Under the pieces are notes generated by a model. That model made no database searches and was not told where the DNA came from. It worked only from the letters and a program-made list of their open reading frames with translations. 64,000 bases of DNA from Candidatus Rifleibacteriota bacterium (GTDB taxonomy: Bacteria > Muiribacteriota > Ozemobacteria > Ozemobacterales > Ozemobacteraceae): assembly GCA_015233565.1 (NCBI GenBank), contig JADFXM010000026.1, positions 41,469 through 105,468 of the forward strand, read 5' to 3'. Shown one piece after another: positions 35,626-44,348 of this stretch. Position 1 is the first letter of the stretch. Each line of letters opens with the position of its first letter. Made by a program: the position numbers and the translations under genes.

Positions 35626-36252
35626 ATGTTTAGATCGTGTTTTAAACTTCGTTTACTAGTGTCATTCCTTTTTATCTCAATTTTCATTAGTGGAATAGGG
35701 CAGACCGTCTGGGCCCTGGATGCTACCTCAACTTCAGGTCTAACTGAAAAAGCCTCCCCGACAGCAAAAGCAATCGATTCGCAAACAGGGGTTCAAGCTG
35801 TTTACGTCGCTTTACCTGCTGAAGAGCTTCAATTCCTTCAGTTCTATCTTGTACAAGCTTTGCATTTCGCACACAGTTCTTATGGTTTTGTGGCAGCTTC
35901 AATGAGATCCGCTCGGAAAAATCTCGGGGATCCGATGTATCTTGTACAGCTTGAACAATTGGAAGCTTTTATTGACCGCACATTGGATCTGGCTTCTTTG
36001 CTTATTCGAAAGAGTCCCGATCAACCACGGTTGCAAAAAATCCAAAGCCTTCTCAAGAAACTGAAGGAAGCAACCGGACTTTTCCGTCAGGCCACCAAAC
36101 AAACTCCGGGTGCAGCCCAGCCTGATTCACGATTAAAAACCTCTGGCGACATTCACGAGCAGCTTGGCAAGGAAATTCCCCAACTTTTTTCTGAACTTGA
36201 GTCGATTTTAAAAAATCCTCCAATACCGGCAAAGCCCACGAATACTCCCTGA
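35626..36252 (+). CDS. Small secreted helical protein
   Basis: 208 residues with a signal peptide (about 1-30, LLVSFLFISIFISGIGQTVWA). The mature part is mainly alpha-helical (LPAEELQFLQFYLVQALHFA, then helices to about 150) and ends in a Pro-rich tail. GGGAG sits 6 bases before the ATG, 33 bases after the GspJ-like gene, so it probably belongs to the same operon. I do not recognise the family. A periplasmic helper of the pseudopilus is a guess from position. Confidence 0.7.
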   Translation: MFRSCFKLRLLVSFLFISIFISGIGQTVWALDATSTSGLTEKASPTAKAIDSQTGVQAVYVALPAEELQFLQFYLVQALHFAHSSYGFVAASMRSARKNLGDPMYLVQLEQLEAFIDRTLDLASLLIRKSPDQPRLQKIQSLLKKLKEATGLFRQATKQTPGAAQPDSRLKTSGDIHEQLGKEIPQLFSELESILKNPPIPAKPTNTP

Positions 36253-36596
36253 AGGTGTGAAAAATTTGAAATTTTTAAAGTAAAAATAATCACATTCATT
36301 TTGTAATGCCACCTTTTGGGATAGTACTTTTCCGCAAGTTTAGTTTTTTCAACACTGTTGCAAGTTGGCTGGTAATTTTAGCTCAAATTTAAGGCAAAAT
36401 GCAGAAAACCTTTGTAGAACAAAAAAGCATATTCTTCCTAATTTTGTATTTCTCTGTTCACGCTGCTTTCAAGGTGATTTATTCAGTAATTTTGCTACAC
36501 TGTCATTTTTTAAAAGCTTCCCTGAGAAAGATTTACAACATTTAGCATTGAGATACGGTTAGTCGGGAATGAGTTTTAACGAAATTGCAACCAATG
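36253..36596. other. Gap, nothing recognised
   Basis: About 340 bases without a supported gene before repeat B copy 4. No terminator hairpin with a T tract was seen after the pseudopilin operon. Confidence 0.4.
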
Positions 36597-36708
36597 GAGC
36601 TTCTTTCAACATTGTATAATTTTTGCACAACAATCAAAAAGCAATTCAATGGCGGCCAGTATTGTGAATTTTTCTCAAACAAGAGTCTGCTGATTTTGCA
36701 AGAACCTC
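36597..36708 (-). repeat. Dispersed repeat B, copy 4 (inverted)
   Basis: Reverse complement aligns along its length with 62540-62653, including GAGTCTGCTGATTTTGCAAG-type and CATTGAATTGC blocks. The ends are GGAGC..TTCTTTC and TTGCAAGAACCTC. Its right edge is one base before the ATG of the next gene, paralleling B copy 1 at 17564. Confidence 0.75.
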
Positions 36709-36709
36709 A

Positions 36710-38095
36710 ATGAATATAAATAAAATTGCATTTTTTTCAGGAATTCCTTTTGTTGAAATTCTTTTTACACTTCTCATTTTCACCTGGCCCACACAAGGTT
36801 CGGCCAAAATGGAATTGACATCCGAAGGGAAAACCGCGCTCGAAGAAGCACGCAAAGCAAATGAAAATCAAGCATGGCAAATCCTCGCTTCATCGACTTT
36901 GATAGTTTTAAAGGAAGACCCAACTCATCTTGAAGCCAATGCTTTATTGGGATTAGCCGAATTACATCACGGGTTCATAGAAAAAGCTGTGAAACGATTG
37001 ATTTGGGTTAATACCTTGAATCCCGGAAACGCACTTTTTCGTCTGGCTCTTGGACAAGCTTTGTTAGCAGCAGGAGATAGGAAACAAGCTCTCGAGCATG
37101 CTAAGTATGCAGCTCAACTTGCGCCTAATGATCAACATTGTCTGAGTTTTTTAGCCCAATTGCAAAAAAATGATACTGCCGTTAAGCCAACCGTTGCTTC
37201 AACAATGAAATCACCAACCAGTAATGCCTCTGCACCAAACTCCACATTGGCTTTTCCACCAACTCAACAAAAAAAATCAGGTTCAGGCAAAAATTCAACA
37301 CCTGTAGCTAGCAAAAAATCCCAGTTATTATCAAAACCTTTATTAGCATCAGAACCAGCACTAGCTTCAAAACCGACTTTAGCCTCAAAATCGGTTTCAC
37401 TCCCTAACCCCATTATCGACAAAGCTGAGTTGTCAGAAATTGAAAAAGAGATGGCCAAAATTGAGTCCGCCTGTAAAGCTGAACCGCAACATGACCTTGA
37501 AATCATTATTAAAGCAATTCGAGCTAACCCTGACTTGCTGGCAGCTCCTGATTTGGGACAATTTCGACGTAGAACGGAAACTCCACGACCAAAACTTCGC
37601 GACGAGATTTTTCGACAATTTTTACAATGGAAAATCGGGGATCTCGGACAAGCTGAATTTGGCTCCTGGTTGGCATCCAATCCAACAATAGGTGAATTGT
37701 TCCGCAAAGATTCCGCCCTTTCAGATTTGACCTTGCTACTTGGGCAAGGCGCCATTTCTCTCACTTTTATGGATCCCCCACCCCAAAAAAAGATCAGTGA
37801 TGATGATTGGACAGCAAGCCTTGAAGAAGCCGCCCGGATTATGTTATTAAATGGACATTATAAGGAGGCCTGGCAGATTCACCTGGCTACAAATTCTTCT
37901 CATACTCCCGAATGGCATTATCTAACAAGTCGATTAGCACTTGAGATCTGGCAATTCCGTGATTCCACAGATAATTGGCTGAAGATAGCAGGTGACCATT
38001 TAGGACAGTGTATCTCTGAAGGTAAATGGCAGGAAGATTCTCGAATTTTATTGATGGAAATTAAATCCAGATTAGGTACTGAATCAAGCTTGTGA
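36710..38095 (+). CDS. Exported TPR protein with Ala/Ser/Pro-rich linker
   Basis: 461 residues. Signal peptide (about 1-27, FFSGIPFVEILFTLLIF). TPR helices follow (about 38-150; for example HLEANALLGLAELHHG and FRLALGQALLAAGDRKQAL), then a low-complexity linker (about 155-235) with repeated L-A-S-K/E-P units, then a second helical domain (about 240-460). The start codon is immediately beside repeat B with no normal Shine-Dalgarno, so translation may depend on the repeat. It heads a three-gene group with 38235 and 39482. Confidence 0.75.
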   Translation: MNINKIAFFSGIPFVEILFTLLIFTWPTQGSAKMELTSEGKTALEEARKANENQAWQILASSTLIVLKEDPTHLEANALLGLAELHHGFIEKAVKRLIWVNTLNPGNALFRLALGQALLAAGDRKQALEHAKYAAQLAPNDQHCLSFLAQLQKNDTAVKPTVASTMKSPTSNASAPNSTLAFPPTQQKKSGSGKNSTPVASKKSQLLSKPLLASEPALASKPTLASKSVSLPNPIIDKAELSEIEKEMAKIESACKAEPQHDLEIIIKAIRANPDLLAAPDLGQFRRRTETPRPKLRDEIFRQFLQWKIGDLGQAEFGSWLASNPTIGELFRKDSALSDLTLLLGQGAISLTFMDPPPQKKISDDDWTASLEEAARIMLLNGHYKEAWQIHLATNSSHTPEWHYLTSRLALEIWQFRDSTDNWLKIAGDHLGQCISEGKWQEDSRILLMEIKSRLGTESSL

Positions 38096-38234
38096 TACAC
38101 TACTAAATTCTCCCAATTTTTATTATTCTGATTTCAATCAAAAATTATGTGCAAACTAATTCCTCAACCGCCTCGGATCCGCTCAAAGGCTCGCTTCGAC
38201 CCTATTCAGAAGCAGTGCTGCAGTTGGTTGCAGT

Positions 38235-39485
38235 ATGCCTTTAAGAGAGGAAGTAACTAGCTCCAACTTCACTCAACAACCGAGCACCCAGCAATTTCCC
38301 GAATGCCTGAAAAAAATACGAAAGCCCGCAAAAAGAATGAGTAAATCCTTATTATTACTTCTGTTGATTTTGTTGGCAACAGCTTTCTGGCTTTTTTTTG
38401 TTTTTTTTAAAACCCCCTTTTCTCTCCAAAAAACTGGTAGCACAGGCATCAAAGCCATTAATGCAAAACCATCCGCAAAGCCTGTGAGAATCTCTTCAGG
38501 TTCCAATGAAATCAAGAAAACGGAAACAATTCTGCCGAATATTGGAAAGGGAAACAAGTCCACAAGCGTGAAAGAAAGAGACTTAGATTCCTTTTCAAAT
38601 TCCAATCATCTTCAACAACTAAAAAAAGATTTGGCAGATTGGCCACTTAGCCGCAGTCCCGATTTTTGGCTTTTTAAGGCTTATTCCTTTCAACAAGCCT
38701 GGAAAAAAGCTCGAACGGTATTACATAGCGCCCTTTTACGGCCACAACCCCTGCATTTTCGCTTCATTTTTTCCAATTTAGTTGCAAGAGTTGAATTTCT
38801 ATTGTGGATGCAAAAACCTGTAACTGCAATATCTTCCGACTTTTTTACAGCTTTCGAAAAACTTGGGAAAACATTATCCTCAAATCTAAAAACTGGAGCA
38901 TTGCGTCCTGGAATAGGTTTTTTATTCCAAAATTCCGCTGCATCACAACCGAACAATCTTGAAATATTCTCAAAGAATTCTAATACTACAGTGTTTTCTC
39001 AGAATGAATCAACTGAATCGTTGATCGCATCTCTGACTCGTGAATTAATTAGTCTTGCATCCGAACCTGATCTTATTCCTGAGTGGTTACAGGAAACTCA
39101 AGCGGCTCAATTTCATCGATGTGAACTACTGGTACAAATCGCGAATTCCTTTTCCCCAAAGCAAGATTTTGCCCGCTCCTATGCCGCCGTCGATTTTATT
39201 TCTCAAGCACTGCGTCCCATTTCGCCTCAAGGTCCGGTTGCTCGAAGCCAGGAAAATGAAGAGTGGCTAATGGAATTTGAAAAGAGATGGAATATGCCTC
39301 TAATTCCAGCGTGCTCCGGGAAGCTCTTATTGCGTAGTCGTAATAATTGGATTTGTCCAATTCACACATCAGGGAGGGAAAATATTTCCAATAAGCCAAT
39401 TTCACAATTAACCGAGGCTTGGACTGAATTTTTGTTTTGTAATCCGGAATCGCAGCCGGAAGAGTTTATCGAGAATAATAAATGA
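38235..39485 (+). CDS. Single-span membrane protein, unknown family
   Basis: 416 residues. A basic cytoplasmic segment (about 1-34) precedes one strong membrane helix (SLLLLLLILLATAFWLFFVF, about 37-58). The large outside part is polar, then helical and Trp/Phe-rich. A start at ATG 38337, just before the helix, is an alternative. Its last codons overlap the next start (ATGA), so the two products are coupled. No family recognised. With the next gene it could form a membrane pair. Confidence 0.65.
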   Translation: MPLREEVTSSNFTQQPSTQQFPECLKKIRKPAKRMSKSLLLLLLILLATAFWLFFVFFKTPFSLQKTGSTGIKAINAKPSAKPVRISSGSNEIKKTETILPNIGKGNKSTSVKERDLDSFSNSNHLQQLKKDLADWPLSRSPDFWLFKAYSFQQAWKKARTVLHSALLRPQPLHFRFIFSNLVARVEFLLWMQKPVTAISSDFFTAFEKLGKTLSSNLKTGALRPGIGFLFQNSAASQPNNLEIFSKNSNTTVFSQNESTESLIASLTRELISLASEPDLIPEWLQETQAAQFHRCELLVQIANSFSPKQDFARSYAAVDFISQALRPISPQGPVARSQENEEWLMEFEKRWNMPLIPACSGKLLLRSRNNWICPIHTSGRENISNKPISQLTEAWTEFLFCNPESQPEEFIENNK

Positions 39486-40663
39486 TCAACCAGCCAAAAC
39501 AGCCTTTTCCAACCAACGGACCAAAAACCAGTGCACCTGGAAAAGAAAACACCCCTTTTAAAACTAATTCTTCGGAAAAAGTAAATTCAGCTGAACACCT
39601 CAGTTTATCAAAAAAAAGCCAATCATTAGAAATAAGTCATCCGCCGGAAAAGAAAAATTCCATTGAGAAAGCAAACTCCCCTAAAGAGGGCACAACAACT
39701 ATTAATGAGAAGATAGCTGAAAATACTTCTAAAAAGCCATTGGAACCAGAAGTCTCAGATGAAATTGTCGCCAAAATCCTGGGAATTGTAGATCAAAAGG
39801 CCGAGGATAAAGATTTCAATTTAAGCTCTGCCCAGTTCTGGTACCAAGCACTTTACAAAAAGGAGATCGAGAAGCTATTTCATGAAAAGACCCGCCTGAA
39901 GGTATTACTGGGGGGTCTTGCCAAGCGCGGCTACACGGAAGAAGACATTCAGAAGCTTTTCCATTTAGTAAAGGAACAAGCAAAAAAAGAAATCCAAGCG
40001 GAAGAAGTCTACCAGGGAAAAATGAAAGCCCTGAAATGGGGACTTTTTGTTTTTTGTCTGGTTATTGGTGGTATGATATTTTCTACAATTTATTTTTCAA
40101 AGAGATTTAAAATGGAAGAGGAGAAACGAAAAGCGGAAATTCTGTCAAAAAAAGTTCTGACTTGTGAGGTAAATAAAACGCCGGTTGAACACTTAATTTT
40201 GTTGTCTTCAACCTGGCAAACTCTTTCCTCGGAGAATGCAAAATTACTTGAAGGTGACAGGGTTAGATGCCCAATTGGATCGCATAAAGTCCACCTTCCG
40301 GAAGATGCCTTCTTTGTTTTTCGGGATGGGGCACAATTTAAAATTGACAAGATCGACTTAAACCCCGATATCTTAACCATTTGCGGAGTTTCATTAACAA
40401 TTGAAAACTCGGAAATTGCCTGGAACAAATCAGAAAAAGCTGAATTTAAGCTGTTTTTAAACTTCCCCTCAGGCCTGTTGAAAGTAAAATATGGAACCGG
40501 AAAAATAATTCAGAGCAAGGATAAAACACGAATTGCAGTGTTGGAAGGAGAAACCACACTTTCAACCACTGGACAATTGGATGTTCCACTGAACGGCTTA
40601 ATGGAAGCAATTTATAATAAACCAGGTTCCAAGCCGGTTCTTCAAATTTTCGAAAATTATTAA
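39482..40663 (+). CDS. Membrane protein with FecR-like outer domain
   Basis: 393 residues. A Ser/Lys/Glu-rich cytoplasmic part (about 1-90) leads into a charged helical stretch with a possible coiled coil (about 95-180), one membrane helix (about 187-205, GLFVFCLVIGGMIFSTIYF) and an outside beta domain (about 225-385). The outer domain has the FecR flavour: LLEGDRVRCPIG, then FVFRDGAQFKI, then FPSGLLKVKYGTG and VLEGETTLST. FecR domains often control sigma factors or bind wall material. The gene is convergent with the diguanylate cyclase. Confidence 0.65.
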   Translation: MINQPKQPFPTNGPKTSAPGKENTPFKTNSSEKVNSAEHLSLSKKSQSLEISHPPEKKNSIEKANSPKEGTTTINEKIAENTSKKPLEPEVSDEIVAKILGIVDQKAEDKDFNLSSAQFWYQALYKKEIEKLFHEKTRLKVLLGGLAKRGYTEEDIQKLFHLVKEQAKKEIQAEEVYQGKMKALKWGLFVFCLVIGGMIFSTIYFSKRFKMEEEKRKAEILSKKVLTCEVNKTPVEHLILLSSTWQTLSSENAKLLEGDRVRCPIGSHKVHLPEDAFFVFRDGAQFKIDKIDLNPDILTICGVSLTIENSEIAWNKSEKAEFKLFLNFPSGLLKVKYGTGKIIQSKDKTRIAVLEGETTLSTTGQLDVPLNGLMEAIYNKPGSKPVLQIFENY

Positions 40664-40836
40664 GTGATTGAGTTCCAGTCTGAGCTTTGGGTCGGGGCTT
40701 TGAGTCAGGGCAAACAGGAACTTTCCATCAAATTCGGATGCAATTAGCTTTTTAAGATCTTCTGGCAACTGAACAGAGTCGAAGTAACCACCCAATCAAC
40801 TTCGAGTTTGCTTTGGAGTTTGCTTTGGACTTTTGT
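40664..40836. other. Short convergent gap with a 12-bp tandem repeat
   Basis: The tandem GAGTTTGCTTTG occurs twice at about 40806-40829. A minus-strand frame (40598-40795) that looks protein-like overlaps the end of the preceding gene and was not accepted. Confidence 0.4.
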
Positions 40837-42945
40837 TCAAGCCTGTTGGGTTTCAGCCTTTTTCTTCTGCTTCTGTTTTTGGACGTCTTCCGTTTTCATT
40901 GACGGATTGAAAAGGCTTGCGCGATTTCTACCTGATTCTTTGGAATAGTACAGCGCTGTGTCTGCAAAAACAATAAGCTCAGGTTTTGATCGAGCTTGAG
41001 CGGGATAATAGCTTACTCCAAGCGAAACTGTTATTGGCACTCTTTCACCATTGATTCTGAAATCATAAGTTTCTATCGCAGTTCTAATTCGATTTGCAGG
41101 AGTCATAGCACCTTCACCATCTTTTTCAGGGCAGATAACGGTAAATTCTTCTCCGCCATACCGTGCAACGATATCCACTTCACGAACACTTTTTTCAATA
41201 AGCTTTGAGACAGTTTTGAGAACCCGATCTCCTTCAGGGTGTCCGTAAGTATCATTGAAACGTTTGAAGTGATCGACATCCAGCATTATTAAAGAGACCT
41301 GGCTGTCATAGCGATCAGAGCGCTGGATTTCCTCATCGAGTCTTTGCTGGAAATATCTGTGGTTATAAACCCGAGTCATTTCATCGGTAACTGCATAGCG
41401 ATATAACCTGGCATTCTCAATCGCAATTGCCGCCTGATTTGCAAGATTCTTGAAAAGTTCAAAATCTTTTTGACTAAAGGATTTGGGAATTGACCTTGAA
41501 AGATTTAACACTCCCAAGAGCTTATCTTTGGCCTTTAGTGGAACAGACATCATAGTTCCACGACTTACGTTACTTTTTTTGATTGCCATAAAGGTATAGT
41601 CATTTTCGACATCATCCACGAATAATGGCTGCCCGGTTTCCAAAACCCAACCGGCAACATCCTCACCGATATTGACACGAGTATCTTTCATAACTTCATC
41701 AGAAAGTCCAAATGCGACTCCAATAGTGAGAAGCTTTTCAGTATCATCCAATAACATCAGAGAACCTTTCTCTGCACGCATAACCTTGACAACTATTTCC
41801 AGTATCATGTTTTGAAGCTGGTTGAAATCCAGAACTGAGCTAATTGCTTTTCCAACTTCAAAAAGCGTTGACAATTGAAGAATTCTGTAGTCCAGGTCTT
41901 GCCGGGTATTTTTCAGATTCACTCTCATTTCATCGAAAGTTTTAGTTAGCTCACCAATCTCATCTGTTGAAGATGGTTGTACTGAGTAATCGAAATCCCC
42001 TTTACTTATTCGACCTGCCCCGTCAATCAGGTTTACCAGAGGAGAAATAAATGAATTGGCCAGGAGAACTGCCAGCACAATGGCAATCAAAGCCGTGATC
42101 CCGAATAATCTGATAATGCGTGATTTCAGTTCTTCTGCAGCCTGGAAAGCAACACTCTCCGGAATCTGCAGCACTATGTCCCAATCGGGGGCCTGATAAA
42201 AATTGAACTTTTTCATAGAAACACGACTTCGAAGATAATTAACGCCGGCTATGTCTCTGACTTCAGTGGTATCCTTGTTCTGGGTCTCAGTGTAACCAAG
42301 AAGCGTGGAATCGCTGGCTGAACGCGCTATGACAAATCCTTCGTTGGTTACTACCATTCCTTCGAATTTTGAATGTTTTAGCGCATCTCGAAGGAGGTCG
42401 CGGATGTAATTCAAGTCGACTTCAGCAACCAGGACCCCTATCAATCCACGTTCATTGCTTTTTATCAATACTTCATGATTTATATAGGGATTGCCTTCAG
42501 GAGTGGTTAAGACATCTGAAAGGGAGCCGGCATAGGAGCGCTTTGCAACGTTTGAAAAACTCCAGTTTGGCGAAAGTTGAACTCCTGGATCGGTTGTAGC
42601 TATCACCTTTTTTTGGCTGTTTACGAGGTAAATCAGCTTGAATAAAGGAAATTGTTTAATCAGAGATTTAAAAAAATCTTCCGCAACTTCAGCATTCAGA
42701 AGTTTAATGACCTCAAGTTCCGCAATTGCTGAAAGGAGGCATCTTGTAAATTCAAGGTTCTGGTAAATTCCATAAGCCAGCATATTGGACAGCTCTGTAT
42801 GGCTTCGATAAACTTCTTCCCTGATGATCTTTTTTTGGTCGCTAACTGCCTGCCAGCCTAGAAAGGCCAAAGGTAGAAGGGCAATCAATAATACAGTAAA
42901 TATTAGCTTGTTTCTAATTCCAAATTTCATTAATGGCTTCTTCAT
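40837..42945 (-). CDS. Membrane diguanylate cyclase (Cache-HAMP-GAF-GGDEF)
   Basis: About 702 residues from ATG 42945; a coupled TTG at 42963 is possible. A first membrane helix (about 9-30) precedes an outside Cache-like sensor (about 35-265). A second helix (about 280-303), a HAMP domain (about 305-358), a GAF domain (about 375-520) and a GGDEF domain (about 535-680) follow, with the active motif G-G-E-E-F (RYGGEEFTVICP). It makes c-di-GMP in response to an outside ligand and probably an internal GAF signal. The gene follows a TPR gene with overlapping ends, suggesting one operon. Confidence 0.9.
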   Translation of the reverse strand: MKKPLMKFGIRNKLIFTVLLIALLPLAFLGWQAVSDQKKIIREEVYRSHTELSNMLAYGIYQNLEFTRCLLSAIAELEVIKLLNAEVAEDFFKSLIKQFPLFKLIYLVNSQKKVIATTDPGVQLSPNWSFSNVAKRSYAGSLSDVLTTPEGNPYINHEVLIKSNERGLIGVLVAEVDLNYIRDLLRDALKHSKFEGMVVTNEGFVIARSASDSTLLGYTETQNKDTTEVRDIAGVNYLRSRVSMKKFNFYQAPDWDIVLQIPESVAFQAAEELKSRIIRLFGITALIAIVLAVLLANSFISPLVNLIDGAGRISKGDFDYSVQPSSTDEIGELTKTFDEMRVNLKNTRQDLDYRILQLSTLFEVGKAISSVLDFNQLQNMILEIVVKVMRAEKGSLMLLDDTEKLLTIGVAFGLSDEVMKDTRVNIGEDVAGWVLETGQPLFVDDVENDYTFMAIKKSNVSRGTMMSVPLKAKDKLLGVLNLSRSIPKSFSQKDFELFKNLANQAAIAIENARLYRYAVTDEMTRVYNHRYFQQRLDEEIQRSDRYDSQVSLIMLDVDHFKRFNDTYGHPEGDRVLKTVSKLIEKSVREVDIVARYGGEEFTVICPEKDGEGAMTPANRIRTAIETYDFRINGERVPITVSLGVSYYPAQARSKPELIVFADTALYYSKESGRNRASLFNPSMKTEDVQKQKQKKKAETQQA

Positions 42946-42959
42946 TTTTTTTGATCCAA

Positions 42960-43976
42960 TCAACCATTCATTTTTTGTCCGTTTATCGCCTCGATATTCT
43001 CATTTATTAGTGGGAAATGCCTATCAAACGAACGAACTATCTCAAAATGTTCAAGCGCTTTGTCTAAATCTCCTTTTTCAAGGTAGGCATTGGCAATCTG
43101 AAAATGGGCGTCGGTGGAATTGGGTTTCTCTTCAATCAAACTTTGGAATTCCATAATCGCATCATCGATTCGGGCTCCCCCTTGAAGAGACTGTGCTCTG
43201 ATCAATCTGGTTTGAAAATCCTTGGGAATTGCTTCCAGGATTTCATCGGATAATTTCAGTGATTTTGAAAAATCACCTCTTAGCAATGCTATCAAGGCAT
43301 CCGCGATTTTATCATTCAATGATTGTTTCTTACTACGTGGCAAAGAGTTTAGAATTTCCTCAATGTTCGATTGTTTTATCAACTTATCCAGGAATTCTTC
43401 ACGCTGAATTTTAGTAATCTCGTTATTAACTATTTCGAGGAAAGTGGAATCGTAAAATTTCAGTTTTTCAAGATGATATTTTGCTTTATCAAATTTTTTG
43501 TGATCCCGGTAAATGACTCCTAGATTGTGGTGGGTGGGAATGTGATCCGGGTTGATGGTTAGCACTTTCTCAAGCAGGCTCACTGCTTCACCATAGTTTT
43601 GTTGCTGGGTCTTTGCAATGGCAATGTTAAACAGAGCTTCAAAATCCTTGGGATTATTCTTTAAAACGGTCTCCCATTCAGCTATTGCTTCTCCAATATT
43701 CCCGATTTTCATCATTATTAAACCCAGGTTAAAATGACTCTGGGAATGGTTTGGAGAAATCCTGATTGCTTCCTGATACGAATTCATCGCGAAATTCAAT
43801 TCCTTCATTTTATGGAAAAGAATCCCCTTGGCCGCGACAAAATCTGCATCTCCAGGAGCTTTTTCAATTGCCTTTTTGATGTTTTCAATAGCCTTATTGA
43901 ACTGTCCCTTTTCGAACATTTCAATGGCAGCATCAAAAAAACGCTGAGCATATGTTTGGTTTCTATCTATTGCCAT
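42960..43976 (-). CDS. Cytoplasmic TPR-repeat protein
   Basis: 338 residues, no signal peptide. At least eight TPR units in two blocks: about 10-185 (AIENIKKAIEKAPGDADFVA, then SHFNLGLIMMKIGNIGEAI) and about 210-330. It is co-oriented with and overlaps the diguanylate cyclase gene, so a scaffold for c-di-GMP signalling is a fair inference; no enzyme motif is visible. Confidence 0.85.
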   Translation of the reverse strand: MAIDRNQTYAQRFFDAAIEMFEKGQFNKAIENIKKAIEKAPGDADFVAAKGILFHKMKELNFAMNSYQEAIRISPNHSQSHFNLGLIMMKIGNIGEAIAEWETVLKNNPKDFEALFNIAIAKTQQQNYGEAVSLLEKVLTINPDHIPTHHNLGVIYRDHKKFDKAKYHLEKLKFYDSTFLEIVNNEITKIQREEFLDKLIKQSNIEEILNSLPRSKKQSLNDKIADALIALLRGDFSKSLKLSDEILEAIPKDFQTRLIRAQSLQGGARIDDAIMEFQSLIEEKPNSTDAHFQIANAYLEKGDLDKALEHFEIVRSFDRHFPLINENIEAINGQKMNG

Positions 43977-44348
43977 GTTATTCCATTATAGTAATTTTGA
44001 ATTATAGAAGAATTTGTTTATTTTTGCAAAAGGTCGATAATTAAAATTATTGTTTTTTTTTATCCCTAAAATAGTTCGGAAAAAAAGCGAAATATTCTTA
44101 ATTATTCGAGGTTATTATTATACGCATTTTTGGACTGTAGGAGTGAGTATTTTGCTTATTAATAAAAATTTACAGTCGGTGAACTATGACACATTTTTGG
44201 AAATTAGCTTTATGACACAGCTTTCACTCTGGAATTTCTTTCAGATTGCTTCATTAATGCCGGTCTACCAAATTTTTTTTTAAAAAAGTGTTAACATAAT
44301 TGGAATAAAAAATGCAGAAACTTTCTTTGGTTATCTCTGGAGGGGTTA
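43977..44348. other. Divergent promoter region
   Basis: About 370 bases of AT-rich DNA between the leftward TPR/diguanylate cyclase operon and the rightward NHL gene. No repeat family copy was recognised. Promoters are expected, but none could be fixed. Confidence 0.4.

Noticed and set aside
38161..38230. GC-richer stretch before the single-span membrane protein gene as a possible RNA gene
   Set aside because: No convincing stem structure or repeat match.
40598..40795. Minus-strand 65-codon frame with protein-like composition
   Set aside because: TTG start without ribosome site, overlaps the 3' end of the FecR-like gene, no recognised similarity; possible chance frame or remnant.
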